Source: Pseudomonadota bacterium (GTDB lineage: Bacteria > Pseudomonadota > Gammaproteobacteria > Burkholderiales > Thiobacillaceae). Taken from it: a DNA stretch of 39,157 bases. A program made the position numbers and the translations under genes. The notes under the pieces were generated by a model. That model ran no database searches. It had not been told where the DNA came from and worked only from the letters and a program-made list of their open reading frames with translations. Position 1 is the stretch's first letter. Each line of letters starts with the position of its first letter. Shown piece by piece: positions 1 to 8,316 of this stretch. The stretch is from NCBI GenBank assembly GCA_021847835.1, contig JAJZPR010000026.1, positions 1 through 39,157 of the forward strand, given 5' to 3'.

Positions 1-126
1 TGCCAAAAGGCATCAAAACACGGTGGGATGAGGCGAATTCCTGCCTCTTCGGGGAGAAATTCGCCCGTATGACGCCAACGAATTTAGACCAATCTGAAAA
101 ATTGGGAATTGATCAGAGGTTCCTTA
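1..126 (+). mobile_element. Outer (3') end of an IS5-like insertion sequence, partial
   Basis: The stretch at 105-126 ends in an inverted copy of the 22 bases at 39028-39049, which stand just before a transposase start at the other edge of the window. Internal to this repeat the two window edges differ, so this is the opposite end of the same type of element, with its body lying to the left outside the window. No transposase reading frame can be recognised in the remaining bases, which fits the non-coding tail after a transposase stop. The element ends about 33 bases from the rtcA stop codon and leaves rtcA intact. Confidence 0.7.
105..126 (-). repeat. Terminal inverted repeat of the left IS end
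   Basis: Read on the minus strand this is TAAGGAACCTCTGATC and six further bases, identical over 22 positions to 39028-39049 on the plus strand. Flanking bases differ between the two sites (TTAG-type here, TTAA-type at the right) and I see no clean target-site duplication. Confidence 0.75.
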
Positions 127-158
127 GTTTATTGAAAACAACAGGCAAGCCATCAGTA

Positions 159-1214
159 TTAAGAAACTGGTACAAGTGTTGTACCGCGAAGGCGAACGAT
201 GCCGGGTTCATCGGCTTCTCCTTCGAACTCGATACTGACCGGCAGAAAATGGCGCAGCAACACCGCATTGGTCAGCAGGTGCCGGCTGATGCGGCAGACG
301 GACAGTTCGGATGTGTCGGGCACAAAGGCCAGCGGCAGCAGCAACTGGTCGGCAAGCCAGGCATCGGTGGCGCCGCCCTGCTCTATCGCCATACGCAGTT
401 CCTCGGCGGCTTCGTCTGCCACCTTCTCCGCAGGCTTGTGCCGCGCCCCCAGCGCAAAGGCGCAGCAGCGGCTGTACTCGAACTCCGCCTGCAGCACGAT
501 GAAGGTTCCGGGCGAAGCGGACGGAACTTCCGCGACTTCGATTTCCAGCGGCACAGCCAAATCACCCAGTTTTTCGAGGGCCTGCCTGCATTGCCGCTCG
601 GCAATCGAGCGGTCTAGCCGGCCGACTGCGGAAAGGCCGCGGATGCGCAGCAGCCGGCCGCGCTGCGTGATGCGCAACGGGGACAGATGCCGGCTTGGTT
701 GGATGTTCGTATGCATGATGCCGCCGCCACGCGGATAAAAGCCCGCCAGTTCCAGGCTGCATTCCACCCGGTAACCTGCTTGATTCAGATACGGCAGCCA
801 TTGCCAAGCCAGATAGTGATAACAGGGGCTCCAAGGCACATGGGTGCCGCCGGTCAAAGTCAGCCTGGAAGGGGTGTCGGCAAAGCTGAGGGGCAGATAG
901 ACTGTTTGCAACAGGAGGCTGACCGAGCCGGCCGTGCCGATGTCAAAGATATACTCCCCTGCTTTCAGGCCCTGCGGCTCGAAGCTCAGGGTCTGCGAGC
1001 CCAGGGCCGCGCCTTCGACGCGGGCTGCGCTGATCTGCGCCGCCGCCTCGACTGCCTTCAGGTGCTGCGGTTTCAGGCCCGGCTGCGGACGCCGCGCGCG
1101 GATATGGGTAAGCCGCATGGGCTTGCCCGTGATGACAGACAGCGCCAGCGCGCTGCGCAGGATCTGGCCGCCCCCTTCACCAAAAGATGCGTCGATTTCA
1201 ATCATTGCTGACAT
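159..1214 (-). CDS. rtcA: RNA 3'-terminal phosphate cyclase
   Basis: The 351-residue protein is a full-length RtcA, the cytoplasmic ATP-dependent enzyme that turns RNA 3'-phosphate ends into 2',3'-cyclic phosphates. The N-terminus shows the family's E-G-G-G-Q-I-L-R stretch (residues 13-20), followed by IRARRPQPGLKPQH and the GTAGS segment near residue 93; the later FYPRGGG motif is also present. The usual length is about 340 residues, so nothing is missing. Two in-frame ATG codons lie at 1214 and 1205 and neither has a strong ribosome site; I kept the longer form. It is divergent from the PEP-binding gene, with only about 70 bases between. No RtcB or RtcR gene is visible nearby, so the RNA-repair context known from enterobacteria is not shown here. 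The IS end lies just downstream. Confidence 0.95.
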   Translation of the reverse strand: MSAMIEIDASFGEGGGQILRSALALSVITGKPMRLTHIRARRPQPGLKPQHLKAVEAAAQISAARVEGAALGSQTLSFEPQGLKAGEYIFDIGTAGSVSLLLQTVYLPLSFADTPSRLTLTGGTHVPWSPCYHYLAWQWLPYLNQAGYRVECSLELAGFYPRGGGIMHTNIQPSRHLSPLRITQRGRLLRIRGLSAVGRLDRSIAERQCRQALEKLGDLAVPLEIEVAEVPSASPGTFIVLQAEFEYSRCCAFALGARHKPAEKVADEAAEELRMAIEQGGATDAWLADQLLLPLAFVPDTSELSVCRISRHLLTNAVLLRHFLPVSIEFEGEADEPGIVRLRGTTLVPVS

Positions 1215-1273
1215 TGCCCGCTCATATCCATGATAGGCACCCTGCCAGGCTCTACACTGTAAATGTTTCCACC

Positions 1274-1277
1274 GGAG
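1274..1277 (+). promoter_or_regulatory. Ribosome binding site supporting the TTG start at 1287
   Basis: GGAG lies nine bases before the TTG codon at 1287 and inside the longer ATG-initiated alternative (1263), which itself has no purine-rich stretch before it. This placement favours the TTG start. Confidence 0.5.
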
Positions 1278-1286
1278 ACTCTGTCT

Positions 1287-2561
1287 TTGTTCATTCTTTC
1301 AGCCACTCCCTACGCCCCCGGCCGGGCAAGAGGCATCTTGCACGTCGGGCCCGCTGCCACTGCGCCGAATGCGATCGTCGTCCTGCGCCAACACGAACTC
1401 ACGGCCCTGGGCACGCGCCCCGCCGGGATCGTGCTTGTCGAGGGCGCGCCTTTTTCCCACCCCGCCCTGCGCCTGTTGAGCCAGGCCATTCCCACCGTGC
1501 TGGTGGAACAGGGCCAGTTGCATGGGCTCGTCGAAGGCGACGAATATCTGTTGGACGGCCATCGCGGCCAGCTGATCCGTCCTGTGCCGGGCATGCTTGC
1601 GGATGCCGAGCAGCCGACGCCGCCCGAAATGGGCAAACCGGTGCCAACCCGGGATGGTGCCAACGTTGAACTACGCGCCAGTGTCGGTTCCGCCGCGGGC
1701 AGTGCCGTTGCCGTCGAGTTGGGAGCCGCGGCGATAGGCCTGGTGCGCACCGAGTATCTGTTTCCCGAGGATGGCAAGCGTCCCGACACTGGCTTTCTTG
1801 CTGCCGCTTTCGCACAAATCTGCCGGGCCGCCCAGCCGTTGTCGGTTACTTTCCGGCTGGTCGATATCGCCGGCGACAAGCGCCCACCCTGGCTGGACAA
1901 AGTGCCCGGCATTGCCGGGGTATTGGGACTCCAGGGGGCGCGCCTGTATGCCATGGAGCCGGTGCGGCAGGTTTTCCTGGATGAACTCGAGGCGCTGAAC
2001 GAACTGGCCGGACAATACCGCCTGGACGTGCTGCTGCCTTATGTCGCTTCCCTGACGGAACTGGAAATCCTGGCTGCCGAAATCCGGCAACATCTCGCGC
2101 CTTCCGTGCGTCTGGGGGTCATGCTGGAGGCACCTGCCGCGGCGCTGGCCGTCGATGATTTCCTGAGCGTGGCGGACTTCGCCGCCGTGGGCTGCAACGA
2201 CCTGATGCAATGCCTGTTCGCGGCCGACCGCGATATGCCTGAGCTGCGTGCCTGGCTGAATCCCCATGCGCCCGTCTTGTACCGTTTCCTGGAGAAGGTT
2301 GCGCACAGAGCCGGGAATGGGCTTGGCACGCTCCAGGTTTGCGGGCTCCTTTCCCAACGGCCCGGAATATTGCCCCTGCTCCTGGGGCTGGGCTATCGTG
2401 TTTTCTCGGTGGATCCCATCATGATTCCCTGGCTTGCCCAAACCATCCGGCAGACCGATACCCGTCGGGCGACGGAACTCGCCCAGGCAGTATGCAAAGC
2501 CCGCCGGCCGGAAGAAGTCGGGCGCCTTCTGGATGAATACACACAGAATCCAATCCCTTAG
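1287..2561 (+). CDS. Enzyme I-like PEP-binding phosphotransferase lacking the HPr-binding domain
   Basis: The protein resembles the second half of PTS enzyme I. A short swivelling phosphohistidine domain comes first, with the active-site His in G-A-P-F-S-H (residue 58 from this start). The PEP-binding TIM barrel follows, with GLVRTEYLF, a DIAGDK segment, VGCNDLMQ where enzyme I has IGTNDLTQ, and a catalytic-type Cys in VCG near residue 352. The helical HPr-binding insert of enzyme I is absent: 424 residues against roughly 570. I chose a TTG start at 1287 because GGAG at 1274-1277 sits nine bases upstream; an ATG at 1263 gives eight more residues but has no ribosome site. It could phosphorylate itself from PEP, but its partner is unknown. 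polX starts 9 bases after its stop. Confidence 0.8.
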   Translation: MFILSATPYAPGRARGILHVGPAATAPNAIVVLRQHELTALGTRPAGIVLVEGAPFSHPALRLLSQAIPTVLVEQGQLHGLVEGDEYLLDGHRGQLIRPVPGMLADAEQPTPPEMGKPVPTRDGANVELRASVGSAAGSAVAVELGAAAIGLVRTEYLFPEDGKRPDTGFLAAAFAQICRAAQPLSVTFRLVDIAGDKRPPWLDKVPGIAGVLGLQGARLYAMEPVRQVFLDELEALNELAGQYRLDVLLPYVASLTELEILAAEIRQHLAPSVRLGVMLEAPAAALAVDDFLSVADFAAVGCNDLMQCLFAADRDMPELRAWLNPHAPVLYRFLEKVAHRAGNGLGTLQVCGLLSQRPGILPLLLGLGYRVFSVDPIMIPWLAQTIRQTDTRRATELAQAVCKARRPEEVGRLLDEYTQNPIP

Positions 2562-2570
2562 CCTGACATC

Positions 2571-4295
2571 ATGCCAGTCCACAATGCCGACATCGCCGCC
2601 GTCTTCGAGGAAATCGCCGACCGTCTGGAAATCCAGGGCGCCAATCCCTTCCGCATCCGCGCCTACCGCAACGCCGCGCGCACCCTGGGCGAACTGCCGC
2701 AGGAAGCGCGCACGCTGCTGGAACAGGGCGAGAACCTGACCCGGCTGCCGGGCATCGGCGCAGACCTCGCTGCCAAGATCCGGGAAATCGTCGATACCGG
2801 ACATTGCAGCCTGCTGGAACGGCTGCGCCGCGAGCTGCCACCGGCGGTCACCGAACTGCTGCATATCCCCGGGCTGGGCCCCAAGCGGGTCAAGGCCTTA
2901 TACCATGATCTCGATGTTCAAACCGTCGAGCAGTTGTATCGCGCGGCGCGCGACGGCCGCATCCGCGCCCTGCCCGGCTTCGGCGAGAAAACCGAGCTCA
3001 ATATCCTGCAGGCCGTGGAAGCCCATGTCAGCCAGGCGCGCCGCTTCAAGCTGGCGGTGGCCGCGCAATATGCCGAGACGCTGACCGCCTTCCTGAAAGC
3101 CGTTCCCGGCGTGAAACAGGTAACCGTGGCTGGCAGCTTTCGCCGCATGCGCGAGACCGTGGGCGACCTCGATATCCTCGTCACGGCAAAGGGCGGCAGT
3201 CCGGTGATGCAGCGCTTCACCGCCTACGATGAAATCGCCGAGGTGCTCTCGGCAGGCAGCACGCGTGCCAGCGTCGTGCTCAAAAGCGGCCTGCAGGTCG
3301 ACCTGCGGGTAGTGGAAGAAAAAAGCTACGGCGCGGCGCTGCATTATTTCACCGGCTCCAAGGCGCACAACATCGCGATCCGCCGCATCGCCCAGAAACT
3401 CGGCCTCAAGGTCAACGAATACGGCGTGTTCCGCGGCGACGAACGCATTGCCGGCGACGACGAGGCCTCGGTCTATCAAAGCGTCGGCCTGCCTTATATC
3501 CCGCCGGAACTGCGCGAGGACCGCGGCGAAATCGAGGCGGCGCGCGCCGGCCGCCTGCCCAGGCTGGTGGAGTTTTCCGATTTGCGCGGCGACCTGCATG
3601 CCCATACCAAGGCCACCGACGGACACGACAGCCTGCGCGACATGGCGCTGGCAGCAAAAGCGCTGGGGCTCGAATACCTTGCCATCACCGAGCATTCGCG
3701 CCATCTCACCGTGGCGCACGGCCTCGATCCCTTGCGGCTCGCGCGCCAGTGCGACGAGATCGACCGCCTCAACAAAGAACTCGACGGCATCACGCTGCTG
3801 AAAGGCATCGAAGTGGACATCCTGGAAGACGGCAGCCTGGATTTGCCGGATGGGGTGCTGGGCCGGCTCGATCTGGTGATAGGCGCGGTGCACAGCCGCT
3901 TCCACCTGTCGCGCGCCAGGCAGACCGAGCGCATCCTGCGCGCCATGGACCACCCCCACTTCACCATGCTCGCCCATCCCAGCGGGCGCCTCCTCGAGCA
4001 GCGCGAGCCCTACGACGTGGACATGCTGCGCATCATCCGCCATGCCAGGGATCGCGGTTGCTACCTCGAACTCAACGCCCATCCCGAGCGCCTGGATCTG
4101 CTTGACAGCCATTGCCAGATGGCGAAGGAGGAAGGCGTGCTTGTCAGCATCAATTCGGACGCGCACAGCACCTTCGATTTCGCCAACCTGCATTACGGCG
4201 TCGGCCAGGCCCGGCGCGGCTGGCTGGAAAGGGACGACGTGCTCAACACCCGTTCGCTCGCAGCATTAAGGCCTCTGCTCAAGCGCACCATGTGA
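2571..4295 (+). CDS. polX: DNA polymerase X with PHP exonuclease domain
   Basis: A 574-residue family-X DNA polymerase/3'-5' exonuclease of the bacterial type. Residues 1-310 form the polymerase part: helix-hairpin-helix segments (LPGIGADLAAKI and IPGLGPKRVKAL), then the nucleotidyltransferase motif GSFRRMRETVGDLDIL with its paired aspartates, and the later VDLRVV strand. Residues from about 335 form a PHP metal-dependent phosphoesterase, with DLHAHT, ITEHS, KGIEVDIL, LAHPSGR and INSDAH supplying the metal-binding histidines and aspartates. Length matches the family. Known members fill short gaps during base-excision repair. It follows the enzyme I-like gene by 9 bases and is probably co-transcribed with it. 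A long inverted repeat lies directly downstream. Confidence 0.96.
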   Translation: MPVHNADIAAVFEEIADRLEIQGANPFRIRAYRNAARTLGELPQEARTLLEQGENLTRLPGIGADLAAKIREIVDTGHCSLLERLRRELPPAVTELLHIPGLGPKRVKALYHDLDVQTVEQLYRAARDGRIRALPGFGEKTELNILQAVEAHVSQARRFKLAVAAQYAETLTAFLKAVPGVKQVTVAGSFRRMRETVGDLDILVTAKGGSPVMQRFTAYDEIAEVLSAGSTRASVVLKSGLQVDLRVVEEKSYGAALHYFTGSKAHNIAIRRIAQKLGLKVNEYGVFRGDERIAGDDEASVYQSVGLPYIPPELREDRGEIEAARAGRLPRLVEFSDLRGDLHAHTKATDGHDSLRDMALAAKALGLEYLAITEHSRHLTVAHGLDPLRLARQCDEIDRLNKELDGITLLKGIEVDILEDGSLDLPDGVLGRLDLVIGAVHSRFHLSRARQTERILRAMDHPHFTMLAHPSGRLLEQREPYDVDMLRIIRHARDRGCYLELNAHPERLDLLDSHCQMAKEEGVLVSINSDAHSTFDFANLHYGVGQARRGWLERDDVLNTRSLAALRPLLKRTM

Positions 4296-4309
4296 TATGA
4301 ACCTAAAAA

Positions 4310-4433
4310 TTGAACCACAGGGCGCATGGGGGCAGTGGGAGAGCAAAAAAATAAACTCCGCGTTCTCTGCGAACTCTGCGGTTAAACGCTTTTATTTTTC
4401 CCCCGCGTTCCCCCGTGCGCCCCGTGGTTTCAA
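4310..4433. repeat. Long imperfect inverted repeat between polX and the CBS gene
   Basis: The left arm (about 4310-4354, starting TTGAACCACAGGGCGCATGG) and the right arm (about 4390-4433, whose reverse complement starts TTGAAACCACGGGGCGCACG) pair over some 40 bases with a few mismatches. The spacer carries CTCTGCGAACTCTGCGG, related in style to the CACAGAG family elsewhere in this window, though the arms are different. It fills almost the whole convergent gap (4296-4454) and could serve as a bidirectional transcription stop or be a non-autonomous mobile element. Confidence 0.65.
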
Positions 4434-4454
4434 ATGATTTTCTCGGCATGGCAA

Positions 4455-4904
4455 TCAGGGCCGCAGCCTGGCTTCCTTGTTCCGTTCGCGCGCAATCAGG
4501 CGGGCGAGCGCGCCCAGTTCCTCGGCCAGCAGGTCGATCAGGTCGTCCAGCGCCAGGATGCCGATCAGGTCGCCGCCCTTGCCCACCACCGGCATGCGGC
4601 GCACGCCTCTGTCGCGCATGTAGCGGATGGCCTCGAACACGCCGGTGTCTTCCTGCACGGTCGCCAGGTCCGGCGCCATGATTTCGCCCACGCTGAGGGC
4701 GGCAGGATCAAGCCCGGCCGCAACCGCCTCCACCACGATATCGCGATCGGTGAGGATGCCCACCGGCGTGCGCCGGCCGCCCTCTTCCATGACCACGACC
4801 ACGTCGCCGACATGATGCTGGCGCATCAACTGCGCGGCCTCGGTGACAGAAGTCTCGCGCGTAACGACGACAACCTCGCGGTTGCAGATTTCTCCAATAG
4901 CCAT
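4455..4904 (-). CDS. CBS-domain pair protein
   Basis: A 149-residue cytoplasmic protein made of two CBS domains (about residues 5-62 and 70-130). Typical pieces are VTEAAQLMRQHHVGDVVVV, GILTDRDIVVE and RMPVVGKGGDLIGILALDDLI. Such stand-alone pairs bind adenosyl ligands and usually act as sensors, but no effector domain is attached here and no ligand can be named. The start at 4904 is favoured by GGGAGA eight bases upstream; a longer frame to 4961 has no such site. It lies 53 bases after the LonB-like gene on the same strand and may be its co-transcribed last gene. Confidence 0.9.
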   Translation of the reverse strand: MAIGEICNREVVVVTRETSVTEAAQLMRQHHVGDVVVVMEEGGRRTPVGILTDRDIVVEAVAAGLDPAALSVGEIMAPDLATVQEDTGVFEAIRYMRDRGVRRMPVVGKGGDLIGILALDDLIDLLAEELGALARLIARERNKEARLRP

Positions 4905-4957
4905 TGTGTTCTCCCGGTTCCTGTCTTCAATATAGCCGCTCGGATGGCATGGGAGAG

Positions 4958-7390
4958 TCAACCTTCTTCATCTTGATTGCGTTCAGGCAAAACGCCGGAG
5001 CCTGTTTTCAAGGCGTAGGCGCGCCGCAGTTCGGCCAGGTAGGCCAGGCGTTCTGCCACCAGGGCATTCACGCTGCCTTCGGGCAGATAGCCTTCTTCAT
5101 CCGGCGCGCCGGCGGGCAGGCCTGTCAGCAGCTCGATGGCCTCATCCACGGTTTCCACCGGGTAGACGTAGAATTTGCCTGCGGCTGCGGCTTCCACCAC
5201 GTCCTGGCGCAGCATCAGGTGTTCCACGTTGGAAGCCGGGATGATCACGCCCTGGCTGCCAGTGAGGCCGCGCTTGTTGCAGATGTCGAAATAGCCTTCG
5301 ATCTTGTCGTTCACCGCCCCGATCGCCTGCACCCGGCCGAATTGGTCCACCGATCCGGTCACGGCCAGTGACTGCCTGATGGGGACATCCGCCAGCGAGG
5401 ACAACAGCGCGCACAACTCCGCCACCGAGGCGCTGTCTCCTTCCACCTGGCCGTAGGTCTGCTCGAACACCAGGCTGGCCGAGAGCGAGAGCGGCTGTTC
5501 GGCGGCATAGCGCGAGGACAGGAAGGAAGCCAGGATGAGCACGCCCTTGGAATGAATCGAACCGCCCAGCTTGGCCTCGCGCTGAATGTCGACCAGTTCG
5601 CCTTCGCCGAGGCGGGTATTGGCCGTGACGCGCGAAGGCTGCGCGAAGGCGAAATCGCCCAGTTGGAAGACTGACAGCGCATTGATCTGGCCCGTTTTTT
5701 CGCCTTCGGTGTCGATGTGCAGGATGCCGCGCAGGATGGCTTCCTGGGCGCGGTCGCGCAGACGATCGACACGCTCGATCTGGGCCTGGATCGCACGCTC
5801 CACATCGGCGCGCGCGACCACTTCCCTGCCCTCCTGCGCCGTCCAGTAATTCGCTTCGCGCACCAGGTCGGACAGGCTTTCCATGTGCGTGGACAGTTTC
5901 TGGGCATCCTCGGCCCGGCGCGAGCAGTGCTCGATCACGCGCGCCACGGCTCCGCGGTCGAGCGGTAGAAGCTTTTCCCTGCGTGCCAGGGTGCCGATCA
6001 GCCGCGCGTACAGCAGGTCGTTGTCGGCGTTGCGCTCGACCTCGTCCTCGAAATCGGCCGCCACCTTGAACAGTTCGCCGAATTCCGGATCGTATTCGGC
6101 CAGCAGGTAATACAGCATGCGGTTGCCGAGCAGGATCACCTTGACATCGAGCGGGATCGGCTCGGGCTCCAGCGACACAGTGCTGACCAGGCTGTACATC
6201 TGGCCGAGCGACTCGATGCGGATTTCGCGCGTGGCAAGCGCGCGCTTCAGCGCCTCCCAGGAAAACGGCTGGGTCAGCAGCTTGATCGCATCCAGCAGCA
6301 AGTAGCCGCCGTTGGCCTGATGCAGCGCGCCCGGCTTGATCAGCAGGAAGTTGGTGACCAGTGCGCCGAGTTGCGAAACATGCTCGACCCGCCCCATGAG
6401 GTTCTGGAAGGTGGGATGCTCCTCGTAGACTATCGGCGCATTTTCCGAGTTCTCGCGCCCGACCAGCAGGTTGACCAGGTAGCGGTTGAAATTGGGCTGC
6501 TCGCCAGTGAGGAGAGCGAGTCCGGACAAGGCCTCCTTGGGCTTGCGGAACTCGTCCATGTTCTCGATGACGTTTTGCTGCACCTCGTTGAGATAGCCGA
6601 CCACCGCCGGAAAGGCGATGTAATCGCCGCGCAGGGCGTCGATCAGATGGCCGACGGCGAACAACACCGCCTCTTCGTTCAGCTTGCGCACGCGCCCGAT
6701 GCGTTCGCGCCGCCATTGATGCACCTGGCGGATGACCTTCTCCAACCGCTCCTGCAGTTCACTGACCGCATCGTCGATGCGGGTCTTTTCCTCGGGCGAC
6801 AGCTTGTCGTAGTCGTCCGGGCTCATCACTTCTTCGCCCTTGGCCGGAGCGAAGGAAAAGCCGTTCGGGGTGCGCAGCAGCACGATGCCGTGCTTGCTGG
6901 CCGCTTCGCCGACTTCACCGAACGCCCGCGTCTGGCGTTCGTCGTATTCCTCATCGACCTGGGCCAGATGGCGGCGGTATTCCTCGCCTTCGAACACGGC
7001 CGGAATCGTGGCCTGGAGTTCCGCAAGCAATTGCTGCATGTCCGCCTGGAGACGCGCACCCATGCCCGCAGGCAGCTGGATGGCGCGCGGCTTGTGCGGC
7101 TGGCTGAAGTTGTTGACGTAGCACCAGTCGGATGGCTTGGCCTCGCCAGGCACGCGCTGTTCCAGCAACTGGTAGACGAGGAAGCGCTTGCCAATGCCGG
7201 CCGGCCCCATGACATAGAGGTTGTAGCCCGCATGCCGCATGCCGATGCCGAACCGGGCCGCGCCGATGGCGCGCAACTGGCCCACGGCTTCGGTCAGGCC
7301 TTCAAGCTCGGCGGTGGTTGTAAAGGAGAAGCGCTCGGCATCGCACGAGTGGCACAGGCGATCCGGTGAAAGCGGCGGGACTGGGGACAT
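4958..7390 (-). CDS. LonB-like ATP-dependent protease
   Basis: An 810-residue Lon-related protease of the bacterial AAA_32/Lon_C type, not the classical Lon. A Walker A motif GPAGIGKR lies near residue 62, a long charged helical insert follows, and the C-terminal proteolytic domain carries the Ser-Lys dyad: S653 in GDSASVAEL and K696 in AVNDKIEGY, 43 residues apart as in E. coli Lon. No N-terminal LAN domain and no membrane segments are seen, so a soluble enzyme is expected. Substrates are unknown; relatives are thought to degrade damaged proteins. No clear ribosome site precedes the ATG. It is divergent from the two-repeat protein, and the CBS gene follows downstream. Confidence 0.93.
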   Translation of the reverse strand: MSPVPPLSPDRLCHSCDAERFSFTTTAELEGLTEAVGQLRAIGAARFGIGMRHAGYNLYVMGPAGIGKRFLVYQLLEQRVPGEAKPSDWCYVNNFSQPHKPRAIQLPAGMGARLQADMQQLLAELQATIPAVFEGEEYRRHLAQVDEEYDERQTRAFGEVGEAASKHGIVLLRTPNGFSFAPAKGEEVMSPDDYDKLSPEEKTRIDDAVSELQERLEKVIRQVHQWRRERIGRVRKLNEEAVLFAVGHLIDALRGDYIAFPAVVGYLNEVQQNVIENMDEFRKPKEALSGLALLTGEQPNFNRYLVNLLVGRENSENAPIVYEEHPTFQNLMGRVEHVSQLGALVTNFLLIKPGALHQANGGYLLLDAIKLLTQPFSWEALKRALATREIRIESLGQMYSLVSTVSLEPEPIPLDVKVILLGNRMLYYLLAEYDPEFGELFKVAADFEDEVERNADNDLLYARLIGTLARREKLLPLDRGAVARVIEHCSRRAEDAQKLSTHMESLSDLVREANYWTAQEGREVVARADVERAIQAQIERVDRLRDRAQEAILRGILHIDTEGEKTGQINALSVFQLGDFAFAQPSRVTANTRLGEGELVDIQREAKLGGSIHSKGVLILASFLSSRYAAEQPLSLSASLVFEQTYGQVEGDSASVAELCALLSSLADVPIRQSLAVTGSVDQFGRVQAIGAVNDKIEGYFDICNKRGLTGSQGVIIPASNVEHLMLRQDVVEAAAAGKFYVYPVETVDEAIELLTGLPAGAPDEEGYLPEGSVNALVAERLAYLAELRRAYALKTGSGVLPERNQDEEG

Positions 7391-7427
7391 TTTTATTGGC
7401 GCTTTTTGTCAGGGTTAATTGTCTGCC

Positions 7428-7442
7428 CGGCGCGGCGCCGGA
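7428..7442. repeat. GC palindrome in the divergent lonB-like/7544 gap
   Basis: CCGGCG-CGG-CGCCGG is a perfect 6-base-arm palindrome with a 3-base centre, lying 38 bases upstream of the LonB-like start and about 100 bases upstream of the 7544 start. It could be an operator or an mRNA hairpin in the leader. GC-rich genomes produce such palindromes by chance, so confidence is low. The rest of the gap (7391-7543) holds an AT-rich stretch near 7451-7470 but no promoter pair I would defend. Confidence 0.3.
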
Positions 7443-7543
7443 AGATCCTCTGCTATATATTAAAAATAGAAGCAGGATCGAAAAAAATCATCATCAGTTT
7501 AGGCATCAGTTTAATTTGGCATGAGACATGCGGGGTAAAAACC

Positions 7544-8044
7544 ATGATCCACCATCCCATCGATGTCGCGACACGGGTCAGCCCGCGATTGTCGGCGCTG
7601 CTCAGAAGCCGGGTCAACGACCCTGAAAGCGAGCAGCCCATCACCCTGATGACAGCCCGGCATTTTCTGGCCGATCTTTTGCCCGCCGACTTCAGGGAAG
7701 CCGAGCGGATGCACCATTTCGATGTCGATGCATCGCTGCTCGACGAGATGGATGCGCTGATAGAGGAGTTTGGCGAAACCGCGCTGGCTGTGGATTTTGT
7801 GCAAGCCAATGCCAGCGAACAGCTCTCGCGCGTGATCGAATCGCTGGTCAACGACGAGAACCGCGAAAACCCGCCTACGCTGTCTGCCGTCAAGGAGGCA
7901 ATTGTTTCGGGCCTGGGCGTACGTCTCATCGGCGAGGGCGTGCTGGAAGAGGACGAGGACGATACGCTGGTAGCCGAGATCGATGCCCTGATCGAGCAAT
8001 TCGGCGCCGACACCCTGGCCGAGGATTTTCTGCGCTATGAGTAG
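7544..8044 (+). CDS. Acidic two-repeat protein of unknown function
   Basis: I do not recognise a family. The 166-residue protein is acidic and has no signal peptide, membrane segment or cysteine cluster. It consists of two diverged copies of a unit of about 77 residues: residues 16-87 and 94-164. The best-matched pieces are VNDPESEQPITL (24-35) against VNDENRENPPTL (102-113), and DEMDALIEEFGETALAVDF against AEIDALIEQFGADTLAEDF, each pair offset by 77-78 residues. Each unit therefore ends in an acidic helix. The start at 7544 has GGGG eight bases upstream; a longer frame from 7406 runs through the AT-rich leader and is unlikely. It heads a plus-strand run with the 53-residue membrane protein. 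Confidence 0.7.
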   Translation: MIHHPIDVATRVSPRLSALLRSRVNDPESEQPITLMTARHFLADLLPADFREAERMHHFDVDASLLDEMDALIEEFGETALAVDFVQANASEQLSRVIESLVNDENRENPPTLSAVKEAIVSGLGVRLIGEGVLEEDEDDTLVAEIDALIEQFGADTLAEDFLRYE

Positions 8045-8091
8045 AAAACCCGCTGTCTTGCCGATGAGTTGAGCACGCAAGGAATCCAGAC

Positions 8092-8253
8092 ATGCTGAAG
8101 AAACGGCGTTTGCGGCGAGTGACGGCCCTGTTGCTGGTGGGGCTGGGCGGCCTGCTCATGTACCTTGCGCCGGGAGATGGGGCAGGCGTGGTGCTGCTTG
8201 CATCAGGCATCATCCTGGAACTGGCCGGAATCGTGCTGGAGCGCAAGGCCTGA
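8092..8253 (+). CDS. Small two-segment membrane protein, hypothetical
   Basis: A 53-residue reading frame with a good ribosome site (AAGGA about eight bases before the ATG). It begins with a strongly basic MLKKRRLRR, followed by one hydrophobic segment (residues 11-25), a Gly/Asp turn (APGDGAG) and a second hydrophobic segment (residues 32-47), ending in ERKA. This predicts a helical hairpin in the inner membrane with both ends in the cytoplasm. I know no function for it. It sits 47 bases after the two-repeat gene and 63 before the DJ-1 gene, so it fits an operon there. Confidence 0.6.
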   Translation: MLKKRRLRRVTALLLVGLGGLLMYLAPGDGAGVVLLASGIILELAGIVLERKA

Positions 8254-8316
8254 GAACTGCACCATCCACCGCCCGGCGTCCTCTATCCCGCTCTGCCGCC
8301 GCTCCCTGGAGTTGCC

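Noticed and set aside
1..68. C-terminus of a transposase at the left edge
   Set aside because: None of the three forward frames gives a recognisable transposase ending, so the bases are treated as the non-coding tail.
69..617. Plus-strand reading frame crossing the IS end into the rtcA region
   Set aside because: It is antisense to the well-supported rtcA, begins inside the IS tail and shows no family features.
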